Translations under genes and position numbers: made by a program
Shown here: one piece after another, positions 12,723 through 23,971 of the stretch
Numbering within the stretch: the stretch's first letter is position 1
Layout of the letters: the number at the start of each line of letters is the position of its first letter
Assembly: GCF_021290925.1 (NCBI RefSeq)
Contig: NZ_JAJSLX010000001.1
Location: 1,178,001-1,242,000, forward strand
Length of the DNA stretch: 64,000 nt
Source: Sessilibacter corallicola
GTDB lineage: Bacteria > Pseudomonadota > Gammaproteobacteria > Pseudomonadales > Cellvibrionaceae
Direction of reading: 5' to 3'
The notes under the pieces: generated by a model
Database searches by the model: none
Told to the model about the DNA's origin: nothing
What the model saw: the letters and a program-made list of their open reading frames with translations, nothing else

Positions 12723-12786
12723 GTTTCTATTCCGATCCAAAACAGCGGGAAAATCTATCACATACTAAGTACACATTCACTGCACT

Positions 12787-13311
12787 TTAGGCGTCAAGCA
12801 TGTCTAAATTGGAAATTATTTCTTCTGCCACGGATTTGGGCGTACGATTCTCTGTTGAAATTTGTGTGTGAGAAATAGACTCGTACAACGGATGACGCAA
12901 ATTGATAAGCGATTCAATTTTTGCTTTTGGATCGTCAACTTGCAGCAGAGGGCGCTTGCGATCACGGCGGGTGCGCTTAAGCAACTGATTAACCGATGCG
13001 GTGAGATACACCACCCTTGCTTGCGTAGACAGCAACTCGCGATTGGCTTCACGCATAACGATGCCGCCACCCGTTGCTAATACCAATCCGGTTTCGTTCA
13101 AAAGTTCAGATAAGACGGCGGATTCACGGTCACGAAAACCTTCTTCGCCCTCGACATCAAAAATCCAGGGGATGTCCGCACCAGTCTTTTCTTCAACAAC
13201 CTGATCCGTGTCTTTAAACTCGCGATTGGTCATCTGAGACAACACACGACCAATCGTCGATTTACCAACCCCCATTGGGCCAATCAAAACAATATTACTG
13301 TCTAAAGACAT
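12787..13311 (-). CDS. aroK: Shikimate kinase
   Basis: Phosphorylates shikimate at the 3-hydroxyl. P-loop G-P-M-G-V-G-K-S-T, the Asp pair in D-T-D, the substrate-binding F-R-D-R-E, the G-G-G-I-V motif, and the lid Arg cluster R-D-R-K-R-P-L-L are all present. 174 aa, normal for AroK. It lies 34 bp after pilQ on the same strand and before aroB. The pil-aroKB linkage is conserved in gammaproteobacteria. Confidence 0.97.
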   Translation of the reverse strand: MSLDSNIVLIGPMGVGKSTIGRVLSQMTNREFKDTDQVVEEKTGADIPWIFDVEGEEGFRDRESAVLSELLNETGLVLATGGGIVMREANRELLSTQARVVYLTASVNQLLKRTRRDRKRPLLQVDDPKAKIESLINLRHPLYESISHTQISTENRTPKSVAEEIISNLDMLDA

Positions 13312-13345
13312 ACCTCAAAACCCAGCTCACTCAAATCTCGCCAGT

Positions 13346-15460
13346 TTACTGACGTCGAACAGGATCTTCCAGCAGTCTAGGGGTGATAAAAATTAACAGC
13401 TCAGTTTTGTCGGTGTCTCGGGTAGTACGTTTAAAGAGATTGCCCACAACAGGGATGTCACTGATAAACGGTACTTTTACTTCCGCATAGGTTTCGTTGG
13501 ACTGGAAAATACCACCCAAAACAATGGTTTCGCCATTCTTAACCAGAACCTGAGTATCGACCTCAGTCACGTCGATGGTCGGCGCACTGTTTGCACCAAA
13601 GGCAACCACCTCACCAATAGCATCCTGGTTAACAGTCAAATTCAGAATGATGTGATCGTCTGGGGTAATTTGTGGCGTCACCTCCAAACTCAACGTTGCA
13701 TCACGATAAGCGGTTGTAGTCGCACCCGATGCAGACGCCTGCTGGAACGGAATCTCAGAACCGGAGCGAATCACAGCGGTTTGCTGATCACCAGTAACAA
13801 CTTTTGGCTGAGAAATGATCTCACCGTACCCTTCTGATTCAAGAGCACTGAGCTCAAGTTCAACCAAGAAATTATCAGTGACATAACCGAAGGCAATGTC
13901 ACTGGTTGCAGATACGGCACCCAAATCAACCGAACCGAAGTCACCGGTTAAAACGCCATTGTTCAATGCGATGTCGTCGTTCAAGTTACCACCGACAAAC
14001 GCACTTGAGTCATCTCCGTTATCGATGTAACCCGCAGTCCACTCAACACCTAAGTCGCGCACGATATCGGTACTGGCAGTCACCAATCTCGCCTCGATTA
14101 ATACTTGTCGAATTGGAATATCAATTTGGCTGACGAGACGTTTAAACTCTTCAATTTTCTCTTCGGTTTCGGTCAAGATAATCGAGTTGGTACGCTCATC
14201 AACAATAACGCTGCCGCGCTCGGACAAAATACTGGAAGTGGATTCCTCACCAGACCCGTCATCGAATAAGTTAAACAGTGCTGTCGCATCGGCATAAAGA
14301 ACACGGATATGCTCAGTACGCAAAGGAGCAAGCTCAGCCAATTGACGACGTGTTTCAAGCTCTTGACGCTCACGGTTGGCAATTTCAGCCGCTGGCGCAA
14401 CCATCAAAACATTACCAATTTGACGCTTGTCGAGACCCTTGGCTTTCAACACGATATCCAGCGCCTGATCCCAAGGCACATTTTCTAAGCGTAAGGTAAT
14501 ACGGCCATCGACTGTATCACTGGCGACCAAGTTTAAATCTGTGAAATCTGCGATCAACTGCAACACCGCACGAACCTCAATGTCCTGGAAGTTCAGCGAC
14601 AGCTTCTCGCCCACAAATTGGAATTTCGATTTGCGCTCTTCAATAGCAGCATCGCTCAAAGGTTTAACAGCAACGACATACTCTTTATCTGTTTGATAAG
14701 CGAGGTATTCGTATTCACCGCTTGGATCAATGCTGATTGTGGTCACACCCGCCTGACTGTCGGCGTCGATAAAGCTCACTGGCGTAGCAAAATCGGTAAC
14801 ATCCAATCGACGTCTGAATTCCGCAGGAAGCGATACATTCACCAAACTAATATTAATGCCGGCAGCCGTCTCTTCAACGTCGACATTTACCGTAGGCTCT
14901 GACAATCGAATAATGACTCGACCTTCACCCTCTTCAGTGCGGCGGAAATCAACATCAGTAATTGAAACTTTAGAGCGATCAAAAACGGAACGCTGTGCAG
15001 GTGGAGCAGAATCTATTTCAGCAGACACTGAACTTGTGTTTTCGGCAACTACTGTATTTTGGCTGGTATCAGAACCGACAGTAACAAAGAACTTATCGCC
15101 GTCTTGGCGAGTCGTATAAGCAGAAGCACTGTTTAAATTCAAAATTAAACGCGTTCGCTCTTGAGCCGATAACACAATCGCACTGTCAGCATTGTCGAAA
15201 GAAAGCGGGAAACGCTTTTCATCGAGTCGACTTTCAACATTCGGAAAATCGAGAACAATTCGAGCAGGCTCATCAATAATGTAACCGACCGGATCTTCTG
15301 GAGATTCAGAAAAATCCAAGGTTACTTCAAATTTATCGCCAGGTAATGACGAGAAGCCAATATCATCAAGAGTAACTGACTGAGCGCTCACCCAATTTGA
15401 AAACGCAAGAGCCCAGGCTACAAACCCAATCGCAAATACCTGCCGACTATTTATCAACAT
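13346..15460 (-). CDS. pilQ: Type IV pilus secretin
   Basis: Outer-membrane ring through which the type IV pilus is extruded. A signal peptide ends near residue 26. Residues ~30-260 hold two AMIN-like domains that bind peptidoglycan. The N0/STN domain (~290-360) begins L-S-L-N-F-Q-D-I-E-V-R-A-V-L-Q. The N1 domain follows, and the C-terminal secretin domain ends L-L-I-F-I-T-P-R-L-L. Length 704 aa is standard. The four-base gap to pilP implies translational coupling. No internal defect is seen. Confidence 0.97.
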   Translation of the reverse strand: MLINSRQVFAIGFVAWALAFSNWVSAQSVTLDDIGFSSLPGDKFEVTLDFSESPEDPVGYIIDEPARIVLDFPNVESRLDEKRFPLSFDNADSAIVLSAQERTRLILNLNSASAYTTRQDGDKFFVTVGSDTSQNTVVAENTSSVSAEIDSAPPAQRSVFDRSKVSITDVDFRRTEEGEGRVIIRLSEPTVNVDVEETAAGINISLVNVSLPAEFRRRLDVTDFATPVSFIDADSQAGVTTISIDPSGEYEYLAYQTDKEYVVAVKPLSDAAIEERKSKFQFVGEKLSLNFQDIEVRAVLQLIADFTDLNLVASDTVDGRITLRLENVPWDQALDIVLKAKGLDKRQIGNVLMVAPAAEIANRERQELETRRQLAELAPLRTEHIRVLYADATALFNLFDDGSGEESTSSILSERGSVIVDERTNSIILTETEEKIEEFKRLVSQIDIPIRQVLIEARLVTASTDIVRDLGVEWTAGYIDNGDDSSAFVGGNLNDDIALNNGVLTGDFGSVDLGAVSATSDIAFGYVTDNFLVELELSALESEGYGEIISQPKVVTGDQQTAVIRSGSEIPFQQASASGATTTAYRDATLSLEVTPQITPDDHIILNLTVNQDAIGEVVAFGANSAPTIDVTEVDTQVLVKNGETIVLGGIFQSNETYAEVKVPFISDIPVVGNLFKRTTRDTDKTELLIFITPRLLEDPVRRQ

Positions 15461-15464
15461 AATT

Positions 15465-16028
15465 TTATTCCTGCACCGAAAGCTCTATTGTCCGTGGTCG
15501 CTCAATCCAACCATCCAGACCATCTGAAACAAGTTCTAATACGGTTAACTGATTTTGAGAAGCCGTGACAATTTTTCCATGATCACGACCGAGATAATTA
15601 CCTTTTCGAACGCGGTGAATACCGCCACGCCCATCATCGATCAAAGCCCACAATGAACCTTCACGCTCAAGGGTTCCCACCATAGTGAGTGATGCGATAG
15701 AGAAGTTCTCCAAAAACTCACGCACTCGGTTCAAATCTGGCTGTATGTCCGCACTGCCACCACCCACAAATTCTTCAATAGCTCGAACAGGAGGTTGGAA
15801 GGGACTGCGTTTTGTCGCAGCGGAATACGTAAAGGATTGATAAGGCGTAAAGCTCGGGAGTGGGTCAATAGCACCAGCAGGACGACGCTTTGTCTCTGCG
15901 ATGTACTGGGTCAAATCTCCGTTATTAGCTCCGCCGCAAGCGCTAAGCACGCCCGCAGTTACAACCAACAAAATCAGCTTGCTCAACCGAGTTATATTTA
16001 GCCGCAGGGCAATCTTATCTAACATCAT
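15465..16028 (-). CDS. pilP: Type IV pilus assembly lipoprotein
   Basis: Lipoprotein that connects the PilN/PilO inner-membrane complex to the PilQ secretin. The N-terminal hydrophobic signal ends in the lipobox L-S-A-C, with the lipid-modified Cys at ~31. A flexible linker follows, then a C-terminal beta domain (~100-185) with typical G-x-L-W-A-L-I and H-R-V-R-K-G-N-Y-L-G. Two adjacent ATG codons begin the frame; either may be used. It sits between pilO and pilQ. Confidence 0.95.
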   Translation of the reverse strand: MMLDKIALRLNITRLSKLILLVVTAGVLSACGGANNGDLTQYIAETKRRPAGAIDPLPSFTPYQSFTYSAATKRSPFQPPVRAIEEFVGGGSADIQPDLNRVREFLENFSIASLTMVGTLEREGSLWALIDDGRGGIHRVRKGNYLGRDHGKIVTASQNQLTVLELVSDGLDGWIERPRTIELSVQE

Positions 16029-16036
16029 AAAATTAA

Positions 16037-16645
16037 CTATTCCTGAGGTTTATAACGATAGGTTTTTGCCAAAATTTTCATTTCAAGCAAGGCGCCGCGA
16101 TCATTTTTATCGATAGAATAATTGTGCAAAGTCACAATTCGCGGCAGCGAGGCCACACCACTGACAAACGACCCCAACTGATGATAACCACCAACGACGT
16201 TAATAGAAATTGGCAGCTCTACATAGAATTCTTTGATAACTTCCTCTTGAAGATCAATGCCTTTAATTTCCAATCCAGCCGCATTACCACGTTCGGTAAT
16301 GTCTTCTAACAAACCGGGCACTTCTGAGTCTTTTGGCAACTGCGATAAAAGCGCGCCAAAAGCTTCTTCCATTTCCATCATCTGATTACGGTAGGCATCT
16401 AAGTTTGCCGCTTCGTAAGCACGATTATTAAACGTGGTCCTCAGCTGGGTTTCTTTGGCAACCTCCCGATTAAGGCTAGCATTCAAATCTTTAACTTTAA
16501 AAAAGTAGGCGCCAACCAAAATTAGGATAAACACCATTATCCAAATGAAAATCCGACCGGCTATTGGCCAAGTCCCAATTCTCTCGAAATCTAGATCATT
16601 AAAATCTAATTCTTTGAGCTGATCTAGGGTATCCGCAAGAGACAT
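16037..16645 (-). CDS. pilO: Type IV pilus alignment protein
   Basis: Inner-membrane partner of PilN. A short cytoplasmic N-terminus is followed by one TM (~28-48), a coiled coil (~50-110), and a ferredoxin-like periplasmic domain. The end of the domain, L-E-M-K-I-L-A-K-T-Y-R-Y, is typical. It lies 3 bp from the pilN stop and 8 bp before pilP. 202 aa. Confidence 0.94.
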   Translation of the reverse strand: MSLADTLDQLKELDFNDLDFERIGTWPIAGRIFIWIMVFILILVGAYFFKVKDLNASLNREVAKETQLRTTFNNRAYEAANLDAYRNQMMEMEEAFGALLSQLPKDSEVPGLLEDITERGNAAGLEIKGIDLQEEVIKEFYVELPISINVVGGYHQLGSFVSGVASLPRIVTLHNYSIDKNDRGALLEMKILAKTYRYKPQE

Positions 16646-16647
16646 CT

Positions 16648-17222
16648 CTACACCCCATCCTTTTTGCCGTCGTCAGGAGACGATATTTGCACAGTCATCT
16701 TAAAAGCGTTTGGAATCAGCTCGTCATCACCACCTTCACGGGCTCGACTCACACTTTGAAGATTCGGGCTTTCAAACCATTGCGATTCATCCAACTGCCG
16801 CATTAAAGATGAAACACGGTTGTTAGATTCAGCGATACCAGAAACTGATATCTGCTGGCCTTCACGCGATAACTGCGTAAAGTAAACACCATCGGGAACC
16901 ATTCTAACGAGATCATCAAATACACGAACAATCTGCGGGCGATTACCCTGCAAACTTTGGATGACATCCATCCGGCCAATCAGCTCTTCACGACGGCGAC
17001 GCAGATCTTTAATTTCATCGACCTTTTGCTCAAGCTGAGTAATTTCTCGTTGCAACATATTGTTGCGAATTCTTTGCGATTCAATATCGGTATTAACGGC
17101 GCTAAACCAAACAAAAACCGCAGCGCCTGCGGCAATACAAACAACCACTAATACGGTGTAAAACTGCTTCTGTTTTTCTGCCCTGAGTTCGTCGCGCCAG
17201 GGTAAAAGGTTAATATTGGCCA

Positions 17223-17223
<1 letters not shown>
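16648..17223 (-). CDS. pilN: Type IV pilus alignment protein
   Basis: The N-terminal motif I-N-L-L-P-W-R is the conserved peptide that docks into the cytoplasmic PilM. One TM (~23-42), a coiled coil and a ferredoxin-like periplasmic domain follow. The start codon overlaps the pilM stop by one base (TAATG), implying coupled translation and equal stoichiometry. 191 aa. Confidence 0.96.
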
Positions 17224-18311
<1,088 letters not shown>

Positions 18312-18326
18312 TTAGCTAGCATTTAT

Positions 18327-18354
18327 GTTATAGCACTTTAACTTAAACGTGCAA
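18327..18354 (-). promoter_or_regulatory. Sigma-70-like promoter for pilMNOPQ
   Basis: Read on the minus strand: TTGCAC, 16 bases, TATAAC. It lies ~37 bp upstream of the pilM start in the divergent gap with ponA. The match is by eye. Confidence 0.5.
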
Positions 18355-18389
18355 TATGACAACAATTAGTTAATGCAACAAAAACGACT

Positions 18390-18395
18390 TATAAT
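18390..18395 (+). promoter_or_regulatory. -10 box for ponA
   Basis: A perfect TATAAT lies 50 bp upstream of the ponA ATG. The -35 is weak (TTAGTT at 18366, 18-bp spacing). Confidence 0.45.
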
Positions 18396-18444
18396 GTTCT
18401 AATGCTCAATCTTTGACCCTAAGCCATTAATTAATAAAGAAAAA

Positions 18445-21135
18445 ATGTCTCGAACAAAAATCGTTATCTCTGTCACGTTTTGGCTAACACTGTTTTTCGC
18501 AGGGTCGTCAGCCGTATTTTTAGCCGGTATCTATCTTTATTTAACGCCTAAATTACCCGACGTAGAAACCTTAAAGGAAACTAAATTTCAAATCCCTCTA
18601 AGAATTTACACTCGCGATGAGAAATTGATTGGCGAATTTGGAGAAAAACGTCGAAGCCCAGTCAGTTTCGACGAAATTCCAGAAAACTACACGCATGCAA
18701 TATTATCGGCCGAGGACGACAGATTTTACTCACATGGCGGCGTCGATATAAAAGGCCTTTTGCGAGCAGCTTCACAAATATTACAAACGGGAGAAATTCA
18801 AGGCGGTGGCAGCACGATTACAATGCAAGTCGCCCGAAATTTTTTCTTAACTCGCGAACAAGTATTTACGCGTAAGTTCAACGAAATACTTTTGGCACTG
18901 CAAATCGAACGCGAGCTAACAAAAGAAGAAATTCTCACTTTATATGTGAATAAAATCTACCTAGGCAATCGCGCTTACGGAATTCAAGCCGCCGCACAAG
19001 TTTACTACGGAAAAAATATTGATGAATTAAGTCTAGCGCAAATCGCTATGATCGCGGGTCTGCCAAAAGCACCTTCTGCCTTCAACCCTATCGTCAATCC
19101 AAAACGCGCGTTGATTCGCCGCAACTGGATTTTAGGGCGCATGCTGGAGCTTAAATACATCTCTCAACCCGAATACGACCTTGCCATAGCAGAGCCGGTT
19201 ACGGCAAAAAACCACGGCGCAGTCGTTGACCTTTACGCACCTTACGTTGCCGAAATGGCGCGAAAAGAAATTATTAATCGTTTTGGCTTAAGTGCTTATA
19301 CCGACGGTTATCGCGCTTATCTATCCGTCGACTCTACGCTACAAGCTTCGGCGCAAACAGCGGTGGTTAATGGTCTGGAAGAATACGATAAGCGTCACGG
19401 TTATCGAGGTCCAGAAGCAACATTAGAAACAACTGCAGTAACAGAACAAGCGCTGCCAAAATTCATTGTCGCTATCGATGAACCTGCTGTCGGTGAATTC
19501 GAACTCAACGACGACAAAACACTTGTTAGAGATCAAACCCAAATTTTAAATTCCCAAACCCCAATCGGTGACCTGACTGATCTAGCAGAAAATGTAAAAA
19601 CCGATATCGAAGAAGAATTATTCGACACGCTAGTCGCCGATTACAACAAAGAGCAATGGTTGGAATTTCTAAAGAATATTCCCACTTACGCAGGAAGAAT
19701 TCCCGGTGCAGTTACACGAGTTTCTGATGCCGGTATTCATGTGTTGCTCGATAGCGATGACGAAATATTCGTACCTGTTGAAAACGGTTTAGAGAAAATT
19801 AGAACTTACTTAAGTGAAAACAGCCGAACTGCACCGCACAAATCTCCACGTGACTTTATTAATCCGGGCGATGTCGTTCGAGTTTTTGAAACAGAAAATG
19901 ATTGGCACTTTGGTCAAATTCCAGAAGCTCAAGGCGCACTTGTTGCCCTCGATCCAAAAGATGGCGGTATTCGCGCTTTAGTTGGCGGCTACGATTTTAA
20001 TCAAAGTCATTTCAACCGCGCTGTACAAGCCACTCGACAACCGGGCTCAAACTTCAAACCTTTTATTTATACCACAGCGTTGGAAAATGGCTTTACGCCA
20101 GCGACGATTGTCAACGATGCGCCAATTGTTTTCGACGATGCCAGCTTAGAAAGTACATGGCGCCCTGAAAACTCTTCCGGAAAGTTCTACGGCCCGACTC
20201 GTTTGCGAGTTGCGCTTTACAACTCCAGAAATCTTGTTTCCATTCGCGTGCTCCAAAGCATGGGCATCAATACCACCATTGAAAACCTCGAACGGTTTGG
20301 CTTTGAAGGTGACAATCTTCCCAGAGATTTATCACTCGCTCTTGGCAGTCACGCTTTAACGCCAATGCAAATTGCGACAGGCTATTCCTCGTTTGCCAAC
20401 GGCGGCTACAAAGTCAGTCCGTACTTGATCGACAAGATCGAAGACTCCGACGAAAACAGCATTTATCTCAGCCGCCCAGAAACAGTTTGCGATGACATTT
20501 GTCAGCGTGAAAAGGAAATTGCTGAACTAACTGCTCTGGCGGAACAAGAATTAGAAATTATTAATGAAGCCAGCTTGGGATTCGAAGCGTTCGAGACAGA
20601 GACCATGAATTTGGAAGATGACGTCTATGAATCCGAACTTGAACCGACACCGCAAGCAAAACGCATCATGTCGAAGCAAGTAAACTTCCTGATTAACTCC
20701 ATGCTCCGCGACGTCGTAAAAAGAGGTACCGGCCGAAAAGCGTTAACACTTAAGCGCGATGATCTTGCGGGTAAAACCGGCACAACTAACGGCCCAACCG
20801 ACGCTTGGTTTTCGGGGTACAACAGCCAACTGGTTGCAACGACCTGGGTCGGCTTTGATCAAAACCAGCTGCTTGGCGTTCGCGAATTTGGTGGCTCTGC
20901 GGCATTACCCATTTGGATAGAATTTATGGAAACCGCCCTTAACGGAGTGCCAGAAGATAACGTGCGCCAACCCAACGGTATTGTGTCGGTGAAAATCAAT
21001 CCCGAAACTGGCGGTCGAGCCAGACAAGACGATCCCGATGCAATCTTTGAGGTTTTCCGCGCCGAAAATGCACCTCAGCCTATTATCGGCAACCAAGACG
21101 ATAAAGTAGCCGATTCCATCGAAGAACTCTTTTAA
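18445..21135 (+). CDS. ponA: Penicillin-binding protein 1A (bifunctional)
   Basis: Class A PBP that polymerises and cross-links peptidoglycan in the periplasm. The N-terminal TM anchor spans ~9-32. The GT51 domain has catalytic Glu90 in S-A-E-D-D-R-F-Y-S-H-G and the G-G-S-T-I-T-M-Q block. An OB-like/extension domain (~310-480) precedes the transpeptidase with S-x-x-K in P-G-S-N-F-K-P, S-x-N in Y-N-S-R-N, and K-T-G-T in G-K-T-G-T-T-N. The last ~30 residues are an acidic tail. 896 aa is normal for PBP1A. It is divergent from pilM, the conserved Pseudomonas-like arrangement. Confidence 0.97.
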   Translation: MSRTKIVISVTFWLTLFFAGSSAVFLAGIYLYLTPKLPDVETLKETKFQIPLRIYTRDEKLIGEFGEKRRSPVSFDEIPENYTHAILSAEDDRFYSHGGVDIKGLLRAASQILQTGEIQGGGSTITMQVARNFFLTREQVFTRKFNEILLALQIERELTKEEILTLYVNKIYLGNRAYGIQAAAQVYYGKNIDELSLAQIAMIAGLPKAPSAFNPIVNPKRALIRRNWILGRMLELKYISQPEYDLAIAEPVTAKNHGAVVDLYAPYVAEMARKEIINRFGLSAYTDGYRAYLSVDSTLQASAQTAVVNGLEEYDKRHGYRGPEATLETTAVTEQALPKFIVAIDEPAVGEFELNDDKTLVRDQTQILNSQTPIGDLTDLAENVKTDIEEELFDTLVADYNKEQWLEFLKNIPTYAGRIPGAVTRVSDAGIHVLLDSDDEIFVPVENGLEKIRTYLSENSRTAPHKSPRDFINPGDVVRVFETENDWHFGQIPEAQGALVALDPKDGGIRALVGGYDFNQSHFNRAVQATRQPGSNFKPFIYTTALENGFTPATIVNDAPIVFDDASLESTWRPENSSGKFYGPTRLRVALYNSRNLVSIRVLQSMGINTTIENLERFGFEGDNLPRDLSLALGSHALTPMQIATGYSSFANGGYKVSPYLIDKIEDSDENSIYLSRPETVCDDICQREKEIAELTALAEQELEIINEASLGFEAFETETMNLEDDVYESELEPTPQAKRIMSKQVNFLINSMLRDVVKRGTGRKALTLKRDDLAGKTGTTNGPTDAWFSGYNSQLVATTWVGFDQNQLLGVREFGGSAALPIWIEFMETALNGVPEDNVRQPNGIVSVKINPETGGRARQDDPDAIFEVFRAENAPQPIIGNQDDKVADSIEELF

Positions 21136-21179
21136 CAAATCACGTTGGGTCAGACTTAGCTGACCCAAACGCCAGACAC

Positions 21180-21209
21180 AAAAAAGCCCTGTTAAAACAG
21201 GGCTTTTTT
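21180..21209. terminator. Bidirectional terminator between ponA and rpmE
   Basis: The stem AAGCCCTGTT / AACAGGGCTT is flanked by A-run and T-run on both sides, so it serves the convergent ponA and rpmE genes. A second perfect 9-bp hairpin TTGGGTCAG / CTGACCCAA sits just before it at 21145-21168. Confidence 0.85.
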
Positions 21210-21227
21210 GTAGGAATTCGGATTCGC

Positions 21228-21440
21228 TTACTTCTTGATGCGGCTGCCGAAACGCTTGGTGAAGCGATCAATACGACCACCAGTGTCTACTACTTTTTGC
21301 TTACCGGTGTAGAACGGGTGACAAGAAGAACATACATCTAAGTGGATGTCTTTGCCTAGAGTAGACTTAGTAGTGATGGTGTTGCCACAGCTGCAAGTTG
21401 CGGTAACTTCAGTGTATTTAGGATGAATATCTGCTTTCAT
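21228..21440 (-). CDS. rpmE: 50S ribosomal protein L31 (zinc-binding form)
   Basis: 70 aa. Starts M-K-A-D-I-H-P-K-Y. Carries the four zinc-binding cysteines: C-S-C at 16 and 18, C-S-S-C at 37 and 40. This makes it the C+ paralogue used under zinc-replete conditions. Monocistronic, divergent from priA. Confidence 0.98.
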   Translation of the reverse strand: MKADIHPKYTEVTATCSCGNTITTKSTLGKDIHLDVCSSCHPFYTGKQKVVDTGGRIDRFTKRFGSRIKK

Positions 21441-21608
21441 AAGAATAGCTCACTCGTTTTTGCGCCGCCACCCAATCTTGTGTTGAGCACCGCACAACGG
21501 TTAATGTTAGCGAAATTTGCGAGGGCGCGATCTTACCAGAATCCCGACCCAAGACAACTATTGTAAACCACAAATAACGGTTATTACTCCTAATTTTTTG
21601 TATTACAC

Positions 21609-23825
21609 GTGATTATTCTTCAAATAGCTCTGCCCGTCCCTCTTCGAAGAACCTTCGACTACCTGCCCAATGGCGAATTCAAAACCGATCTAACACCAGC
21701 CAATCGTTCCGAATTTATTGGCTGTCGCTGCGAAGTACCATTTGGCAAAGGCAACGGACGCAAGCTGGTGGGTATTATTACCGACATAAAAACAGAAGCA
21801 TCACTCGACATCAGCAAACTCAAACACATTACTCGGTTGATTGATCAATCGCCTCTGGTGTCGACACACTTTTTTGAGCTTTGCATGTGGGCAAGTACTT
21901 ACTACCAACACGCTCTCGGAGAGGTATTTGATACAGCCTTACCTAAAAAACTGCGCCAAGGGGAGCAAATCACACTAACACCGCAAATTCTGTGGTCTGC
22001 CACCACCGAAGCCCGAGGGCTCTCGGACAACGCCCTTAAGAATGCACGAACTCAAAAAGCCGCTCTCAACCACCTTATCAATCGCTCTCTTTCCTTGGCA
22101 GAGCTGAAAGACCTTTGCATAAAAAATACGACCCTGAAAGAGCTTGAGAAGAAAAACCTAGCCGTCAAAATCGAGCAAACCCCCAAACCAACCCCGCCCT
22201 CGGTAAATCCGACACCTTACTCGTTGAGCCAAGAACAATCCCAGGCGCTTGAGCATTTTAGTTTGCAAGGGTTTAACACCTGGCTTCTTGAGGGCAGTAC
22301 CGGCAGCGGTAAAACAGAAATTTATCTGCAAGCGATTGCGCAAGCCATCAGCAACGGAAATCAAGCGTTGGTTTTGATTCCCGAAATTGGTCTCAGCCCA
22401 CAAACCATCGCTCGCTTTAATGCCCGATTCAATGCCGAAATCGTGACGTTAAATTCAGCCATGAACGATACCGAGCGTGCTGAAAGCTGGCTTAAAGCAA
22501 AATTGGGCATCGCCGATATTGTCATCGGAACCCGTTCTTCAATATTCACGCCCATGCCAAGACTTGGCGTGATCATCATAGATGAAGAACACGACTTATC
22601 GTTTAAGCAACAAGACGGACTTCGATACAACGCCCGAGACCTCGCCATTGTTCGTGCACAAAAGCTGAATATTCCCGTGATTCTCGGCTCAGCCACACCA
22701 ACATTAGAAACACTGCACAACGCTCGTTCCGGCCGCTTCCAGCACCTAAAACTCACCGCCAAACCAAAACATCAATCAGAAACGGTTATTGATTTGCAGG
22801 ACGTGTGTGGAAAAACGCTGTACCAAGGGTTGAGCCAGGAATCACTGGCAGAACTGAAACACACTTTGGATCAAGGCCAGCAAGCCCTGGTGTTTATCAA
22901 CCGACGTGGTTTTGCACCGGCGCTGATTTGCCACCACTGTGGGTGGGTTGCAAAATGTGGAAATTGCGATGCCAATATGACCGTGCATCATCATCCACAT
23001 CACTTGCGCTGCCATCATTGCGACCACCAAAAACCCTTACTGCGCCAGTGTCCTTCTTGTTTTAGCCCAGAACTCACCGACATCGGTACCGGCACCGAAA
23101 AAGTAGAACAATTACTGCAACAACAATTTCCAGATCATCCAGTCATTCGAGTCGATCGCGACACCACACAAAGGAAAAACGCCTTTGCTCAACTACTTGA
23201 GCCCGTTTATGAGGGCCAACCTAGCCTTCTAATCGGCACTCAAATGCTGGTCAAAGGCCATCATTTTCCGAAACTAACCCTTGTGGTGGTGGTTGATGCT
23301 GATGGCGGCTTACTCAGTGGCGATTTCAGGGGCACCGAACGCACGGCACAAATTCTGTTGCAAGTTGCAGGGCGTGCAGGAAGAGAAGAGTTGTCGGGAA
23401 AAGTCATTATTCAAACTCATCATCCAGACCATCCATTACTGGAGACATTATTTCAGTCAGGCTACAGCCAGTTTGCCAGCGAGCTTCTGGAAGAACGCCA
23501 GCTCACAGAGATGCCACCGTTCAGTTATTTGGCTATCGTTAGAGCAGAATCACGCAATCCACAAGAAGCTATCCAATTTTTAACCAGCTGCCGAGAATCG
23601 CTGAATCACCACAGCAGTGCTACAGCAAACGTCCACCTATTGGGGCCACTGCCAGCCGCCATGGAGCGTAAAAACCAAAACTACCGATTTTTCGTACAGA
23701 TTAAGTCAACAAACAGACCGACGTTACAGGCACTTCTATGTTCCGCCGTACCCAGCTTTGAAAAGATACCTGGGAATGCCAAAGTTCGCTGGTCGGTCGA
23801 TGTTGATCCGCAAGAGATGCCGTGA
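21609..23825 (+). CDS. priA: Primosomal protein N' (replication restart helicase)
   Basis: 3'-5' helicase that reloads the replisome at stalled forks. The N-terminal 3'-DNA-binding domain begins I-I-L-Q-I-A-L-P-V-P-L. Walker A is G-S-T-G-S-G-K-T and Walker B is D-E-E-H. The zinc-binding insert (C-H-H-C-G, C-G-N-C, C-H-H-C, C-P-S-C) lies at ~440-485. Helicase motifs G-T-Q-M-L-V-K-G-H-H-F-P and Q-V-A-G-R-A-G-R follow. The start is a GTG at 21609. 738 aa. In Pseudomonas argS follows; here argS is absent and a ~15-kb accessory stretch begins. Confidence 0.97.
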   Translation: MIILQIALPVPLRRTFDYLPNGEFKTDLTPANRSEFIGCRCEVPFGKGNGRKLVGIITDIKTEASLDISKLKHITRLIDQSPLVSTHFFELCMWASTYYQHALGEVFDTALPKKLRQGEQITLTPQILWSATTEARGLSDNALKNARTQKAALNHLINRSLSLAELKDLCIKNTTLKELEKKNLAVKIEQTPKPTPPSVNPTPYSLSQEQSQALEHFSLQGFNTWLLEGSTGSGKTEIYLQAIAQAISNGNQALVLIPEIGLSPQTIARFNARFNAEIVTLNSAMNDTERAESWLKAKLGIADIVIGTRSSIFTPMPRLGVIIIDEEHDLSFKQQDGLRYNARDLAIVRAQKLNIPVILGSATPTLETLHNARSGRFQHLKLTAKPKHQSETVIDLQDVCGKTLYQGLSQESLAELKHTLDQGQQALVFINRRGFAPALICHHCGWVAKCGNCDANMTVHHHPHHLRCHHCDHQKPLLRQCPSCFSPELTDIGTGTEKVEQLLQQQFPDHPVIRVDRDTTQRKNAFAQLLEPVYEGQPSLLIGTQMLVKGHHFPKLTLVVVVDADGGLLSGDFRGTERTAQILLQVAGRAGREELSGKVIIQTHHPDHPLLETLFQSGYSQFASELLEERQLTEMPPFSYLAIVRAESRNPQEAIQFLTSCRESLNHHSSATANVHLLGPLPAAMERKNQNYRFFVQIKSTNRPTLQALLCSAVPSFEKIPGNAKVRWSVDVDPQEMP

Positions 23826-23971
23826 TTGACAATATTTATTAAGCGGCACGAACCGATAGCGATAATTTAAATATACTATTAATTGAATTTCTTTAATTAA
23901 TTTCTACAATCATTAAGAACAGCGTACATTCTCCTCATCGAAACGAACAACAGCTAAGAGAGGAATTCAAC

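Noticed and set aside
23829-23971. OxyR-type site upstream of prx-grx
   Set aside because: ATAG/CTAT-like fragments are present but the spacing does not fit the tetranucleotide pattern.
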